Made by a program: the position numbers and the translations under genes. Under the pieces are notes generated by a model, which worked only from the letters and a program-made list of their open reading frames with translations, was not told the origin of the DNA and did not search any database. From Sarcocystis neurona (taxonomy: Eukaryota > Apicomplexa > Conoidasida > Eucoccidiorida > Sarcocystidae), in contig KL647334.1 in the NCBI GenBank assembly GCA_000727475.1, positions 1 through 64,000 of the forward strand: 64,000 bases of DNA. The letters are read 5' to 3'. Below are positions 25,675-37,832 of the stretch, in pieces. The number at the start of each line of letters is the position of its first letter. Positions within the stretch are counted from its first letter, which is position 1.

Positions 25675-26061
25675 TTATGTTTACAATAAGACCTTTTAGT
25701 AGAACACTGCCACCGTTCCTACCAGCCGAACCAGGACAACTGCAAGCTACAAGTTTGATGATGTAGAGTGTTAGAGAGCACCTTGTTGCCTATTCGTCTT
25801 TTCCGTGCGAACTTTGTTAGGTATGTCGGAGACGAACTCCCGGTGCTACTGGAAACTTCTCCGCGTACTTCTGGTGATACGCTTTGCACGGGTAGCGCAT
25901 ACGTAATACGGCGTAGTCTTGGTGGAGATAGTGGCAACCTCAGCAGCAACGATGGCACCACGTAGTACATGCAGACTTCATCGTCCTCCGAGCAACCCAC
26001 ACGGTACAGCGAGAACAATAAACATGCACTCCGATGAAGTTGCTTTATCTTCCATTCACGG

Positions 26062-26131
26062 TACTCCTACTACTACTAGTACTACTAGTACTACTACTGC
26101 TACGACTAGTACTACCATTACGACTACTAGC
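26062..26131. repeat. ACT/AGT triplet microsatellite
   Basis: An imperfect ACT repeat with ACTAGT interruptions. In one plus-strand frame (open 25,919-26,317) it reads as a Thr/Ser-rich stretch followed by a Cys-containing tail. I could not tie that frame to a signal peptide, GPI signal or known surface-antigen family, so I list only the repeat. Confidence 0.85.
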
Positions 26132-29034
26132 AACTGTCGTGAGGGCGATACTGATGCGGTGCCATTGAGTGTCTGTGAACAACTAGTAGGCTACGTTGTT
26201 CCGGTTGCAGTGTCCTACACTGACTCTGACTTGGTGCAGCAAAAGTATAAGTGGGTGTGGCTGACTAGTCGAATTTGTTTGAGTGCTACAAGTAACGTTG
26301 GAACAATTAGTGTGTGATGAAGCGGGAGAAATACCCAGCATAGGCCATAAGTATGTAACCACTGCCATGCTAGCAGTAATTCCGGACGAAGACCACCACA
26401 GCGGTGTGCGCCGCTACACCACTAGCGGTTGTCCCAATTATGAGGATCACAAATGTAACAGCTGTGCACCTTAGCTAAACTGCGAACAAGCATCACTCAT
26501 TTTGTTTTGCACGTCCGCAGGAGTATAAGTCCCGGTTGTCCTGCCTGATCTGCCGCAGCACCACTACTCCGATTACGGCTTCTGCTGCTGCGGCAACTGC
26601 TAGCACTACCACCCTTGCTATTGGTGCCACGCTGCCCTCTACACAAGTACCAGGGCTGGTACTGGCTTTCTGACAGTGGACACTGCTGACGCGCAGTGTA
26701 CGTGCATGCCGCGGAACAATAACTCTACCTTCAATTCCGGTAGCGGTCATAGAGCTGCGGCCACCACAGCCAGCTCGACAACTACGACACGTTTCTCAAA
26801 GTATATACCCTACTACAAGGATTGTTGTCCCTGCCACAGCTGCGTCTGCAACCGAATAGTAGCACTTGTACGGCTAATAAAGTTCCACGCAAATACAGAA
26901 AGCAATAAAGAAGAAGGGTGGTACTATTTTTGTCACCGTGGCCACGAAGACAGTAGCGTTCCTCTTGCCCTCCTTGATTCTTGGACCAGGCCTGCTGTGT
27001 GTCATCGTCCTGGGTGTATCAGGCCTCTGGAAACACGATCACAACTAGAAGGCATGTTCGGAAATGAATGAGGATCTGCCCCCTGTGTAACCTGAGCTCC
27101 AGCAGTAAGCGGGGGGCTCACTTCTGGACGACGGATGACACCAACGAAACTCTTCTGAAATTCACAGGCACACGTGTCCAAGGAGCCCACACCAAAGCGA
27201 AATATTTGTGGTGGAAAAATATTAACTCTAATTGAGCGCAGTATATGACTCCCGTCACATGGAAACATGCACGAAAGCACAACTCCATACAGACGGCCCG
27301 TCGCCGCACCAGCGTACACGGTATAACTTCAATCAGGTGAGTCATGATTTGGTTTCAGCTCTACGATGTGACCGTTTGTTTTCAACGCACAAGGAGCAGC
27401 GGTCAGTCGCTGTAGCCTCCAATTTGGACAGGAAGAAGACGTGTGTTTCAGTGGGTTTCGTGCCTTCCGTCGGTCCACCAGGTGGGAAGAAAATAGAACA
27501 GCTGCTACACTCAGACGTCAGTATTCCGCGGCTTACGGCCTTGCGCATCTATGACAACGTCATGTAATACATAGAAGAAATGGTGATACAGCTGCAAGGA
27601 GAGGTATGGGAATGTACGTCTGCATGCAAGTACTTCAGCTACGATTGTACACACTTCAACAAGTTATCTCATGAATACCAGGTGCCGTCACCATCATCAG
27701 CATCATCTTTAGAAGCAAACACTAGCAGCATTGGTATGTACACATACGCGATCTCCATGCCTATTAAAATGCTGCCGTGTGCGCACATGTGTCCAGAGGC
27801 GCCTTTTCTCACGTGGGATAGAAGCGCTGCAGAGGTGTCCCCCTTGTGAGCGTCTTACAACTCTCCATACAAAAAACATGGTGTCCAGGCACTGTTACGA
27901 TGTAGCACCGGAGAGGTATTTGATCAATAATTATTCTGGGGACGCCGGAGGTAGTTCCTGGGAAGAAGTCGATATTGTGTATCTTCTATCGGACATTTGC
28001 GACAGTGTCATATGAGTGACATGCGCTTGTCGAGGCGCCCAGGGGTTTCTTCCTCTAAATACTCGCACGAACTGCACAACACCTGTTCCAGGGAGAGCAG
28101 GTTTGCCGCTACGTCTCCTGAGTGTTCTTAAGTTACCTACTGCCCAAGGGTGCCTTCAACGAGCACGGAAGTGTGTAGGAAAATATGAGCCACTGTGTAT
28201 GCGGTCAGAAGTGTGAACGCGTGCGCCTTGAAACAGCAGGACATACAAGTGCTCGCTACTCTAGCGATGTGCGGACGCTCGGACACACAGGCTCCTGTGG
28301 GTACATCATTTACTAGCCAGCTGGATACGTTGCTGTACGCTTCCGGGTACTTGCACCCGCATAATTTCCTTTGGAAAAGCGCGACTGGGACGTACCTTTT
28401 CACCAGCCTGTTCCGGTAACACTGGCTGCACATAAAGACGTCCAATGTAGAAAAGGAACGATCATTTTTCAACGTACGCTAGTGTATTGTCGTTTTAAGT
28501 ATATGCGAACGTTAACAGTCCAAAGCGCAGATGACCAGAAGACCCGAGGCTGCTACAGACAGCTGGGCGCCGTGTGTCGTCGTATTACACTTTTAGCCTC
28601 TACTAAGGATGACGCATACATTCAGATACATGCGTGCACAGAAAACTTCGGACGGATCTGGGGAGACAGTCCAAGTGGATGCAGGCAGATTTGCGTGCGG
28701 CGGTATCACCGGCTCTGGTGGCCCTCGGATTTGCCGCGAGGCTCTCAAGCGACCGTCGACAAGCTTACACACATATCTGCGTATCAATTTGTATATTACA
28801 CTGGGCGGATGCACGTACGTACATACACCTACGTAGCTGTGTACACACACCCCTGTTTTCGTATTCATGATACAATACAGAAGAAGTCTTCAACATAATT
28901 GCAAAATGCCGCATGCAACATGACACATAGAACGCCGAAACGAGCATGTGACCACGTTTATCGATTCTCTCCACACACTGCTATCACGGTTGTTCGACTT
29001 GAACCCCTTCGTGTTCAGCTCGTGACGCATCCAC

Positions 29035-29095
29035 ACATATATATGTACGTACATATATATATATATATACATACATATATGTATATACATACATG
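29035..29095. repeat. TA/TACA microsatellite
   Basis: A palindromic run of alternating TA dinucleotides flanked on both sides by ATGTACGTACAT-like words. Confidence 0.9.
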
Positions 29096-29957
29096 CGTAA
29101 TTAAATTTATGCGCGGTATCTGTGGAGCGGACGAACAGTTGCACCAGCAACTCCTCGCTTCACGTGTAAAATATTAGGTGACGCTTTGCCATCGTGGTGG
29201 GACGGATCTCACTGAGTGGCCATCCTGCCTGCACACAGGAAGCTCACGAGTGCCAAGTGCTCAATTAAATTTACCGCTGCATGGCTCCATAAGCGCAGTT
29301 CCCCTCCAGAGGCTGCAACGAAAGTACGCACGTGATATCCGACGTTGGCAGTCATAAAATGCTTTACTGCATAAGAACTCTGGGCAGTGACAGTTTGGTG
29401 GACGGTGGAAATGAGCGAAAAGTCCTTCCTAGAAAAAGTCGAATACGCGAAACCGCGTGCGGATACCATCTTCGACCGAAACGTAAGGATCATTCCGTGA
29501 ATGTTTTCAGCGCGCACACGTGTACCTGCACACGTAATTACCGGCACACATGTGTATCCCGCAGTACTTGGGAAGTTATTTATGCTACGGTTTTCGCAGA
29601 CTCTTCCACGCTGTGTGCTGTGTGTCTGACGTACCATAAGCTTATACGCATATAGTCACACGTACATACATGTATATGATTACATGTGTATCAAGTACAA
29701 CTGCTACCGGTGGAGGACAGGGTTTACGGTACTGTTCAGCGTGCTACGTGTTAGCTGTACGCATAGACGCGTACGCAGAGGATCGACTACACATGAATTC
29801 AATGCGTCTGTGCGCTTACGAAAATACATAGGTTCTCAGCATAGACACGCACGCCTGAATGCCGTACCTTGCAGTTGCTCGGAAAATGCATACGAATAGA
29901 TTTGATCTCTTCTAGTGCACACATGGACACAACGTTGTCTATCTGTATCTCTCTCCA

Positions 29958-30010
29958 GATATATATATATATATATATGTATATACGTATATGCATATAG
30001 GCGTATATGC
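29958..30010. repeat. TA microsatellite
   Basis: About ten AT dinucleotides followed by degenerate GTATATACGTATATGCATAT sequence. Confidence 0.9.
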
Positions 30011-31393
30011 GTGCGGATGTGCGGCTATGATGCGGCAAACGAACACCTCAGTCTATGAAAGGATCGTGCAGCTTGAGATGCGAGAGCATATTAGCCGGGG
30101 ATACGTGCACGCTGATGCCACTGTCGCTTCTGATGAGGAAACGCAATCTCTCTTTTCCGTCTTCATTCTTCTTTCGTCTTCTTTGCACCTGTCTGCCGGT
30201 GTCCACTTTTTTACGAACTATGGACTTCCACCAACTCAGCACGCTCGACCAGCGGAACGTGGTATATTGCACTGTGGCCATATTCGTGTATGTGCGTCTC
30301 CCACGCTCTGCTTGCAAGTGATCTGAGTTCAGTAGGTGTGATGCAGTGTGTTTTCGAAAACGATGTTTGACGCGTTCTTGGTCCTTGTTTGCCCTTTTTC
30401 CCTTTCTGCTGCAACACATATGTCGACACAGGTGTAAAATGTTATGCAAAACTGGTACAGCAGTGTTTTACTCAGGTTTATTTAATATACAAAAAAATAT
30501 AAATAAATCTACAATTCTGGAGTGCAACGTATGTATGCGTGTCAACTCAAATATACATACGGACAGATGAATTGTTGTATCTTGTTCACCACGCACACCT
30601 ACTTTATGGATCAATGTAGGCAGCGAGGAAGAGAAGTGTACATACACTTCTCTGACGTGTATTTAGAACTTGCAAGGTGACGTGTGGGACACGTGGTCGT
30701 CAGAGTTCCATAAGCGGTTATAAACTAAATTTTTCTCTCCTGCAGCAACAGCACATGTGTATCGCTGTGTTTTCGCATATTTGTAAGTACCGTCGACGTT
30801 CCATACAGGCCCCCTCAAACTACTACAGCATTCCACACATATACATATGTGTATGTAATGTGTGCAGGGGTGCCTCACATCACAAACAACAGCCTCGGCC
30901 ATCGTTACAAGTTAATGGACTTGAAACACGTTTTCCTTCAACATTAAGAGCAGGGCTGCTTGCGACTACTGCTGTCAAACAGGGTCTTTTCCACGTTGTC
31001 GTCCCCACGTGGGCAGACCGGTTCACAAAGTTGCACATACGCTTAATGTACCAATGCTCAACTTTCCACACACACACACAGATATACACATTGTGTCTAA
31101 ATTATTACGTATGGGAGCTATCGGGCTGCACTGAGCTAGCTTGTACATATTGGTGTACGGCAAAGACACCAGCAGGTCCACGTAGAGAGCACGAAGCTCC
31201 AAAGGAAAAAGTATGGTGCATTAGTATCATCTACCACGAGCTACGCAGAAAGCTACCCCGAGGCACCGTGTGTCCGGCGCACTGCGATATCTCATTTGAT
31301 CAACTACACAGCACTCTTATTGCTTCAGTGGACAGGCTCGGATACAGACTAGTGAAGAAAAGTGTAGATGTATGTGTGCGGTGAAAACCACGT

Positions 31394-31419
31394 GCATATA
31401 TATATATATATATATATGT
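31394..31419. repeat. TA microsatellite
   Basis: An uninterrupted TA tract of about 11 units. Confidence 0.9.
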
Positions 31420-32857
31420 ACAGGGGAACATACTGGCCTCATGCGCAGGTGCTTGGTGTCAACAGGTCTCCGTTCCTTGGCAGCTTCGTCTCAACCACGT
31501 GCACTCTCACAGACTGGGGTATGCTTGTACGTGTGCACACATATACTCACTGGCCTAAACGCTGAACGGGGATTCAGTTTTTTCTCTGCAGGCACGGCAG
31601 ACAGTAACGGATGCGCCGTGTTTACTGTGCTGTAGTTCACGCGTAGTGTATAAATATGTAATATGGCACTTTATCAAATGTAGATAAACAGGTACGGAGA
31701 AAGCACGCAACTTAACATGCTGCAGGTGTGCACGGAGCGTCAGACGTGACGCGTACGAGTTCTTTTACGCATCTTCCTTCGTATACTTATGCTGCGATGT
31801 CCTTACAGATGTGCACTGGCGTCCAGCAGCATCCGTGTTAATTTTCTTTCTTGTGGATGCACACTTACCTGTGAATGTATGTATTAGCGCCTGTACGCGT
31901 AAAACAACTGTGTTATCGTTTCACCTACTTCTGCAGTTGTCTAACTGTTTGTTTATCCGTGTACATGTCAGCCTGTCTTTGTTTCCATCCCATTTTTCTA
32001 CCTAGTTTATTTGTTCTCCTTCTCTCTCCCTCTCCGAGGTGTCTGCGAATCCACGTCGACGACAGATGATCACTATCTGTACACTGGTATACTTGTCGAA
32101 TGTGCCAAAAAATCACCCAGGAGAATGCACCGTTGCAGTCTCACACATCTCCACATGACTTCGTCAAGTGAAATACTCTGGTACCATTTTTTGCACGCAG
32201 CGGCACTGTTGTCGGTAAGCCAGGCACCAGCAGAAGAATTGGCTGTGGCGCGGCACGTCTAATTGTGGGGAGGCAGTTACAGCAAATCGAGAACAAGTCA
32301 CGGTGCAGGCAAAGACGAAAGCAAGGCGACACGAAGCACAGAGATACTAAAAACACATCCGAACCAGGAAAAGAGCTGCTGGAGGCACTGGGGCAAAGGG
32401 TTTCTTGTATAACTGGGCGGCGGCGCCACTACTACCAGCACCAGCAAAATACAATTCATCAGTTCTTCCACTGTTACAGCTGCTCTGGGCTCCTGAGGCG
32501 GTTGCTGGTAGAATTCGAGTAGTCGCTGCGGCCGCAAAGCCGTTCGGACTCAGAAAGCACGTCCGTCCATTGTCACACGAAAACACATTGTCGCCAGTGC
32601 TGCTCGCCTTCCTCTTTGTGTTCCCATCTTAAGGCCACCTTTCCCGTTCCTGTTGTTCTTGCTGGTGGGTGCGCCTGCTGTTGCATTGCAACAGCTGATG
32701 CTCGATTGCATTACGAGTCTGGTGTTTCCGCTGTGGTGCCTGCGCCTGCCTTCGCGTCGTCGCCGCCCACATCATACCAGGTGCGGTCGTTGCTGCTGGC
32801 AGTTTCCCCGCTAATGGCCTTGTTGCTGCGGTAGATGCGTGCGTAGTCGGCCCCGAG

Positions 32858-35032
32858 CTAGTCCTGACTTTGCTTCTCTGAGATGATGAGGGGCACCTCA
32901 GGTAACCCTTGGCATGTTGCTGCTAATGAGTGACTACTGGTCGCTGACGTGCTGACGCCACAGCCCAACTGTTGCAGCAGCCGCCGCTGACTGGTGGGGC
33001 AGACATCTTCCTCTTCGTGCAGCCCTTCTCCTGGCGCTGCATACTTTCTGCTGTTGCTGTCATCTGCTGACGTGTCGCTTACAAGAATACCGTCCCCGCT
33101 TACCTGCTGCACGTTCTGCTGGGCGTCCTGTCGACAGCAGAGCTGCTGTTGCGCAACGAAATTCAGGAGCTTGCACATATTGTCGCCGAGGCCAAGAGCA
33201 AGGGTGCTGCTGCACCGGCTGTACTTTGCAATGGCTGCCATCGTGCGACATATGGCTTCAGCTGTGCATACACCACCTGCTGCTGCGATAGCAGCAGGCG
33301 GAGTTCGGACGCTAGAGAACACACCCAGGTACTCTCTTTTTTGACCATTTGGTTGCTGTCTTTGCTGTCCAAAACGGCATTCTCCTTCATGTACCTTGTG
33401 ATCTTGCAAGTGCAGCTTAAACTCTGGAGCCGCTTCGTGCGTGTGCTGCTCACAGTGTGAATCCAGCAAGTGCTGCCTCTCCACATGCTGTTGCGTCATC
33501 TGGTGTTCCTGCAACGTCTTGCTGGCCTGCATCACCTGCTGACGCTTTTTCGCCTCAGTGAAGTGGTTACGCTCGCTTCCAGCGTCTATCCCCTCTTGCT
33601 CTTGCATCTTTGACTGTTGCGTCTCCTGGTGTCGTAATCGTTGCTGCAGCACCGGCGTCTGCCGCGGCTGCTTTGAATGGTGCGATGGCCCTTGTAACTG
33701 GTTAGTAGGGTGCTGCGTGCCCTTTTTCTCATGGCATCGCCGCTCTTGCACCTGCTGGCGCATGGATTCATGCTGCTGCATGCACTGCGCCTGCCGCTGC
33801 TGCTGCAGCGCCTGCTGCTGCTGGTGTTCCGCCGAGCTACGCTCATGTGGAAACATCAGATGTGCTGCAGGGAGGTGCTGGAGCCACTCTACACTATTAA
33901 ACATCTCTTTACATTCTCTCCAAGTGCCGTCTAAGCAGATCAGAGTTAGAGGGAGCTGTAGAGGGAAGCAAGCACCAAAGGGGGCAGAACTTACACGCCC
34001 AGCACATTCAGCTGCAGACTTAGGCGTATTAGGCCGTTTAGCAGCAACGGCAGGTAGGACGTCAGCACTATCAGCACGACCACAACAAAAAGAACTTGGT
34101 AAAGCACCAACAGCAGGTGACGCAGCAGCGCAAGCAAGTGAGACAAATGAAGACGCAGCTGCGGCAGCGGAAACATGTGCAACGGGAGCAACACGGCCAG
34201 CAACAGGCTCTGCACAAGCAGTAGCGTGACCACCACCGCGGCCAGCACCAGAAGCAGCATATTTCTCAGGAGCATGGGTACTACTGCGAGAACTGGTACG
34301 CTCAAAGCCTCCCGCGAGAGCTGAGGCAGCCGCCGCCGCCAAGGGGCGAGCAGCAGTATCCTCATTTGCAGCAGTGGCAGCAGCAAACACGGGTGTGACA
34401 GCAGCAGCAGGTAGCGTCGCCACAGCAGCGCAGCTGTATTCGTGAGTAACGACAGGAAGAGGTGAGCTCTGAATTGTGGGAAAAAGCAGTAATAGGTTTT
34501 GCGGATGTTGCAGCGGCAGCAGCTGCTCCACAGGTCGGGGTTTCCTGCAGACGAAAACATGCACAGGATGCACCAGTTGCTGCAACAATGTCAGTGAGCG
34601 CATCTTTCTCTTTGCTTCCAGCGGGTGCACATACACCACAACAGCCTCAAGGATTCCACTGAAAGCAGCTGGAAGGGAAACGGGACCACCAACAGCGGCA
34701 ACAGCCCCGCAAATACACACTCGCCGCGGCCGCATGCACGCCCTACACAAAGCCCGCCTACTGTGCTGTTGCCCGCTCTGCAGATGGCTTTTGTGTTCGT
34801 GCCGGTTCCGTTGCTGCTCGTCCTGTATCTGACGCTGGTGCAGCTGTTGTCGGGGCTGCTGATGCTCGTGCTGTTGTGACTCTTGCTGTTGCTGGTGGCT
34901 CTCTAGCGTAGGGGCGTTCCTGCTGCGCTTCCTCGACAGAGCTGTGAGCAGTGGGTTGCTGTTAAAGAAGCTCATGCCGCTATCTGCCGTCTCCTGCGGC
35001 TGGTAACCCACTCTTCCGTCGCTGCAGGCCAT
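32858..35032 (-). CDS. DTW-domain tRNA-uridine aminocarboxypropyltransferase (DTWD2 type)
   Basis: A single 724-codon frame from ATG at 35,032. The family transfers the 3-amino-3-carboxypropyl group of S-adenosylmethionine to uridine in tRNA, making acp3U. Signatures appear in the family's order: a zinc-type cluster CRACMRPRRVCIC (residues 96-108), HPLEAKRKMRS (136-146), the catalytic-site LDGTW (367-371) followed by RECKEMFNSVEWLQHLP, then SVRTPP (574-579) and CTAEA (589-593), equivalent to the usual RxxP...ST.E block. Typical members have about 200-300 residues. This one is inflated by a Gln/His-rich N-terminus, an Ala-rich insert (about 200-345) and a Gln-rich insert (about 400-565) that separates DGTW from the C-terminal block. 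Whether the inserts stay in the protein or hide unrecognised introns is not settled. The neighbours give no functional clue. Confidence 0.9.
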   Translation of the reverse strand: MACSDGRVGYQPQETADSGMSFFNSNPLLTALSRKRSRNAPTLESHQQQQESQQHEHQQPRQQLHQRQIQDEQQRNRHEHKSHLQSGQQHSRRALCRACMRPRRVCICGAVAAVGGPVSLPAAFSGILEAVVVYVHPLEAKRKMRSLTLLQQLVHPVHVFVCRKPRPVEQLLPLQHPQNLLLLFPTIQSSPLPVVTHEYSCAAVATLPAAAVTPVFAAATAANEDTAARPLAAAAASALAGGFERTSSRSSTHAPEKYAASGAGRGGGHATACAEPVAGRVAPVAHVSAAAAASSFVSLACAAASPAVGALPSSFCCGRADSADVLPAVAAKRPNTPKSAAECAGRVSSAPFGACFPLQLPLTLICLDGTWRECKEMFNSVEWLQHLPAAHLMFPHERSSAEHQQQQALQQQRQAQCMQQHESMRQQVQERRCHEKKGTQHPTNQLQGPSHHSKQPRQTPVLQQRLRHQETQQSKMQEQEGIDAGSERNHFTEAKKRQQVMQASKTLQEHQMTQQHVERQHLLDSHCEQHTHEAAPEFKLHLQDHKVHEGECRFGQQRQQPNGQKREYLGVFSSVRTPPAAIAAAGGVCTAEAICRTMAAIAKYSRCSSTLALGLGDNMCKLLNFVAQQQLCCRQDAQQNVQQVSGDGILVSDTSADDSNSRKYAAPGEGLHEEEDVCPTSQRRLLQQLGCGVSTSATSSHSLAATCQGLPEVPLIISEKQSQD

Positions 35033-36651
35033 CTTGCCGCAGCTGCAGCATTAGCAGCTGCTCCGGCTGCTGTTACTCCTGCAGCTGTTGCCGCTGGCGT
35101 CGACCTCGCGCGTGGACTGGCAGCTGCTCAGTCCCGAGAGATGTTGGTTGCAAACGGACTGCTGCTGCTCTAGGAACAGCTGGCGTGACATAAATTACCA
35201 AGTGTGGTTTTCTGTCATACCTGTTCGAAAGCCTCCCACACGCACCATACGTGAAACGGCTGCCGCGGGGACGAGCACTCCTGCTGCTACCTAAAAGCTG
35301 CTGCTGTTTAATCGTGAATGTGGTATCACTTGACTGCTGCCCTCCTGTATGTTGCTCGAAGTTACGGCTTTCTTCTGCGGTGCTTTTCCTCTCGTGATAC
35401 GGCTGCTGCTCCGGTTATATGACAGGTGCCGCAAGGAAGTGCTGCCACGTAATTGTCTTTCCAGTTGTCCAAGTTGTTGTAGGGTGCACTGGCATTATCG
35501 CCCGTTGCTGCTCCTGCACTATCAGGACTCCTGCGCTCGTGCCTGCGTGCGTGATCGCCTCCTCCATGTCACTGTCAGAGATTCCTGCAGACTGCGGCTG
35601 CGATTCAAAATCATGCCGTTTCCGTAGGTTTCGGGAACCATTTGAGTCGGGATGCTTCGGGTTGGTGCTGTCTCGCAACGTGCCGTTGTAGTATGTGCGC
35701 CGGAAGCGATGTGTTTGCCGTGTGTTTCAAGCTGCTGCTGGTACAGTGCTGCTGCGACTCATTTGGCGCCTGCAACTATTACGCGGCCGGTGTTGCCTGC
35801 AGTTGTCCACCTGCCCCTGCTACTACGCAGAGTAACTTTGTACTAGTGGTAGCCAGGAGTGCGCAGAGCGACGCGGGATGAACGTGCAGCGCGCCGTCGC
35901 CCGCTGCCGCGCTGCAGCCCTATACTCACATACGTGTGGGTACATACACGCATATGCACACGTGTGTACTTCACGCATTTTGCACATAGGTACGTAGACA
36001 AGCTCCGCACATTTCTTTCTCTCCCTCATAGACACACACATGCATACACACTTCTAACACTGAGACACGCGCGCATATAACATAGCTCGTTTGTTGACAA
36101 CCATACGCACACACACACACACACACACGCACATATTCACACGTGAAATAGATACGTGCCAACGTAGTCGTGCATAGACTATCGCGCTGCGTGTGCAGAA
36201 AAGAACACACAGGCCTACATATGAACATCTGTGAATGCAACGCTACTGCTGCAGTAATTCTGGGCCCGTGGAAGTGCAGAAACACCAAATCTGATGCATT
36301 CCTTCTCGTCAACGCCCATTCTTTCATGATTGAATATATGTACACACACGCACATACACAGGCATGCATGTATGCAAGCGAATACAAAATCTACATACAT
36401 CGACATATGCCACTGACGTAGGAACGTATGAACAGTGTATGCAGAATCCTTCCCGGCGTGCCAGTAAAAGCCGCTCTCCAGATGGCATATTCAGACATGC
36501 GTACGCATTATTGCGTACTGCGAGTAATGGAGTGTTGGTTGATAAACAAAGAAGCGGACGCTCCAGAGACTCACACAGCGGCGCCACGCCGTGCTACAGC
36601 TGCGCCTGCAGACACAGCTCTCCTCTACGGAGTACCTCTTCGATTTATGCA
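35033..36651. other. Spacer upstream of the DTW gene
   Basis: It holds the presumed promoter and 5' region of the minus-strand DTW gene, with GCTGCTG tracts near 35,040-35,100. A minus-strand frame of about 87 codons (35,415-35,678) is hydrophilic and could be an upstream exon, but no splice link was found. The rest is CA/CATA-rich. Confidence 0.4.
36105..36131. repeat. CA microsatellite
   Basis: About 12 CA units within a wider ACACAT-rich stretch (35.9-36.4 kb). Confidence 0.9.
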
Positions 36652-36765
36652 GGCTCGTACACACGCGCTTACGTCCCTTTGTACTGTGGACGTTTATGTA
36701 CGTGGACAGGCTCATACACACCCGCTTATGCCCCTCTATACTGTAAACGTTTATATATGTGGACA
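36652..36765. repeat. 57-bp tandem duplication
   Basis: Two adjacent 57-bp units (36,652-36,708 and 36,709-36,765) both begin GGCTC(G/A)TACACAC and end GTGGACA. The length is a multiple of three. In the plus frame 36,364-37,122 both read GSYTxAYxPLYCxRLxxWT. About ten substitutions separate the copies and several are synonymous in that frame, but the opposite strand is open too, so coding is unproven. Confidence 0.85.
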
Positions 36766-37124
36766 CCGGTGGGCGTCGTGCGGCAGGGAGGCCGTGATTC
36801 TCCGGAGGCAGCGAAAAGGTCTGTAATCCAACACGTTTACATATTCGCAGACGAGGACCTAGGGAAGGTGCCAACATCCTCAGACAGAGTCCACCTGCAC
36901 AAACAATTGCCTGCCCGCGCTATCTCGTGGAGGCAAACCACCAGACGTGCCAGGGACAGGAGGTTGTCTACTGCTCCGTCCACATGCGGCACCACATCAA
37001 GAGACGGAAAATTTCGCCGAAATTCGCCAGCGGAGTCAAAAGCGGCTCTTCCCAGTATGTACACACGTGTACGACAGTACGCTGTGTACGGATTAGCGGA
37101 TGCGTATATGGTGTATACATAGAA

Positions 37125-37198
37125 ATATATATATATACATACGTATATATGTGTAAATTAATATGCGTGTATATATACATATATATGTATATGTATAT
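37125..37198. repeat. TA/TACGTA microsatellite
   Basis: Imperfect TATATA and TATACATACGTATATATGTG sequence. Confidence 0.9.
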
Positions 37199-37470
37199 GA
37201 CAACGCAGGGTGCTGGGTCGTACGAAGGAATGGGGGCACGATGGCATGTATTCCTGCAGAGGTGCAGAAAATGTACATGTGTGAGCGGAGGGTCGAACCG
37301 TTCACTGAGCAACATGCAGTCGTACGCGCACGTAGAGAGGCGGACTGACGTACACATGCGTCTGACTTCCTCGCACAGCGGCAGATCTGTGTACACGTGT
37401 ACGTCAGCTCTAGTAACGACCGTGCATTGATACAGAAATCTGAGAACCCATGCATCGATTGCGGAGGTAT

Positions 37471-37832
37471 CTAGAGTCGCACAAACGTATGCGTGCATAC
37501 TGATCCCAGCGACACACTACTGCTGGGCCCGGGCGGCTGCTGCTGTGTGTTGCCGGCGTCGGGGTAGTAGGCGTCAAGGACAGGAAATACTATTGCATCT
37601 GCGCATGCGTTGTAAAGATCGTACCTTTTGCATGCCTTACGCAAATCGTACGCTGCTGCCGTCGCCGCTCGAGCTTCGAGCTGCTGCGCGTGTTGCGTGT
37701 TGTTGTTGCCCGTCTCTCCTTTGTAAGAGTGCAGCTGTTGCAGTGCAGCCGCAGCCACTGCCCCCGCCGCTGGTGGTGGCGCTGGGGCGGCCGCTGCTGG
37801 AGGTGCGGTAGCTGCTCCGGGTGCGGCTGCCG
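37471..37832 (-). CDS. Possible terminal exon, unrecognised Ala/Pro-rich protein
   Basis: On the minus strand a clear acceptor (CGACTTTTCAG, a pyrimidine run plus CAG) opens a frame of about 120 codons that runs to a stop at 37,471. It starts Ala/Pro-rich (PPAAAAPAPPPAAGAVAAAA) and passes into ordinary-looking sequence with AYDLRKACKRYDLYNACADA and FPVLDAYYPDAGN, then Gln/Pro. No family is recognised. Minus-strand frames at 38.1-38.7 and 38.7-39.0 kb (the latter with two hydrophobic, Leu-rich segments) might be upstream exons, but I could not fix their junctions. Confidence 0.35.

Larger units (their letters stand above)
26140..32857. other. Gene-poor stretch with AT and CA microsatellites
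   Basis: ORFs are all short or start at GTG/TTG. The longest (30,677-31,384 plus, 235 codons) runs through CA and TA repeats and shows no domain. The sequence is dotted with ACATAC, ACGTAC and TATATA words from about 28.8 kb on. No gene is supported. From about 32.4 kb CAG-type sequence appears, announcing the gene-rich segment. Confidence 0.45.

Noticed and set aside
28980..29005. Reverse-strand GGGGTTCAAGTC resembling a tRNA B box
   Set aside because: The flanking bases cannot form the T-stem, and no A box lies at the right distance.
30677..31384. 235-codon plus-strand frame
   Set aside because: Starts at GTG, runs through CA and TA repeats, and has no domain or splice context.
1..32857. 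Retrotransposon or Eimeria surface-antigen (SAG) gene remnants
   Set aside because: No reverse-transcriptase, integrase or chromodomain motif, no LTR pair, and no signal peptide plus six-Cys plus GPI pattern could be found in any frame.
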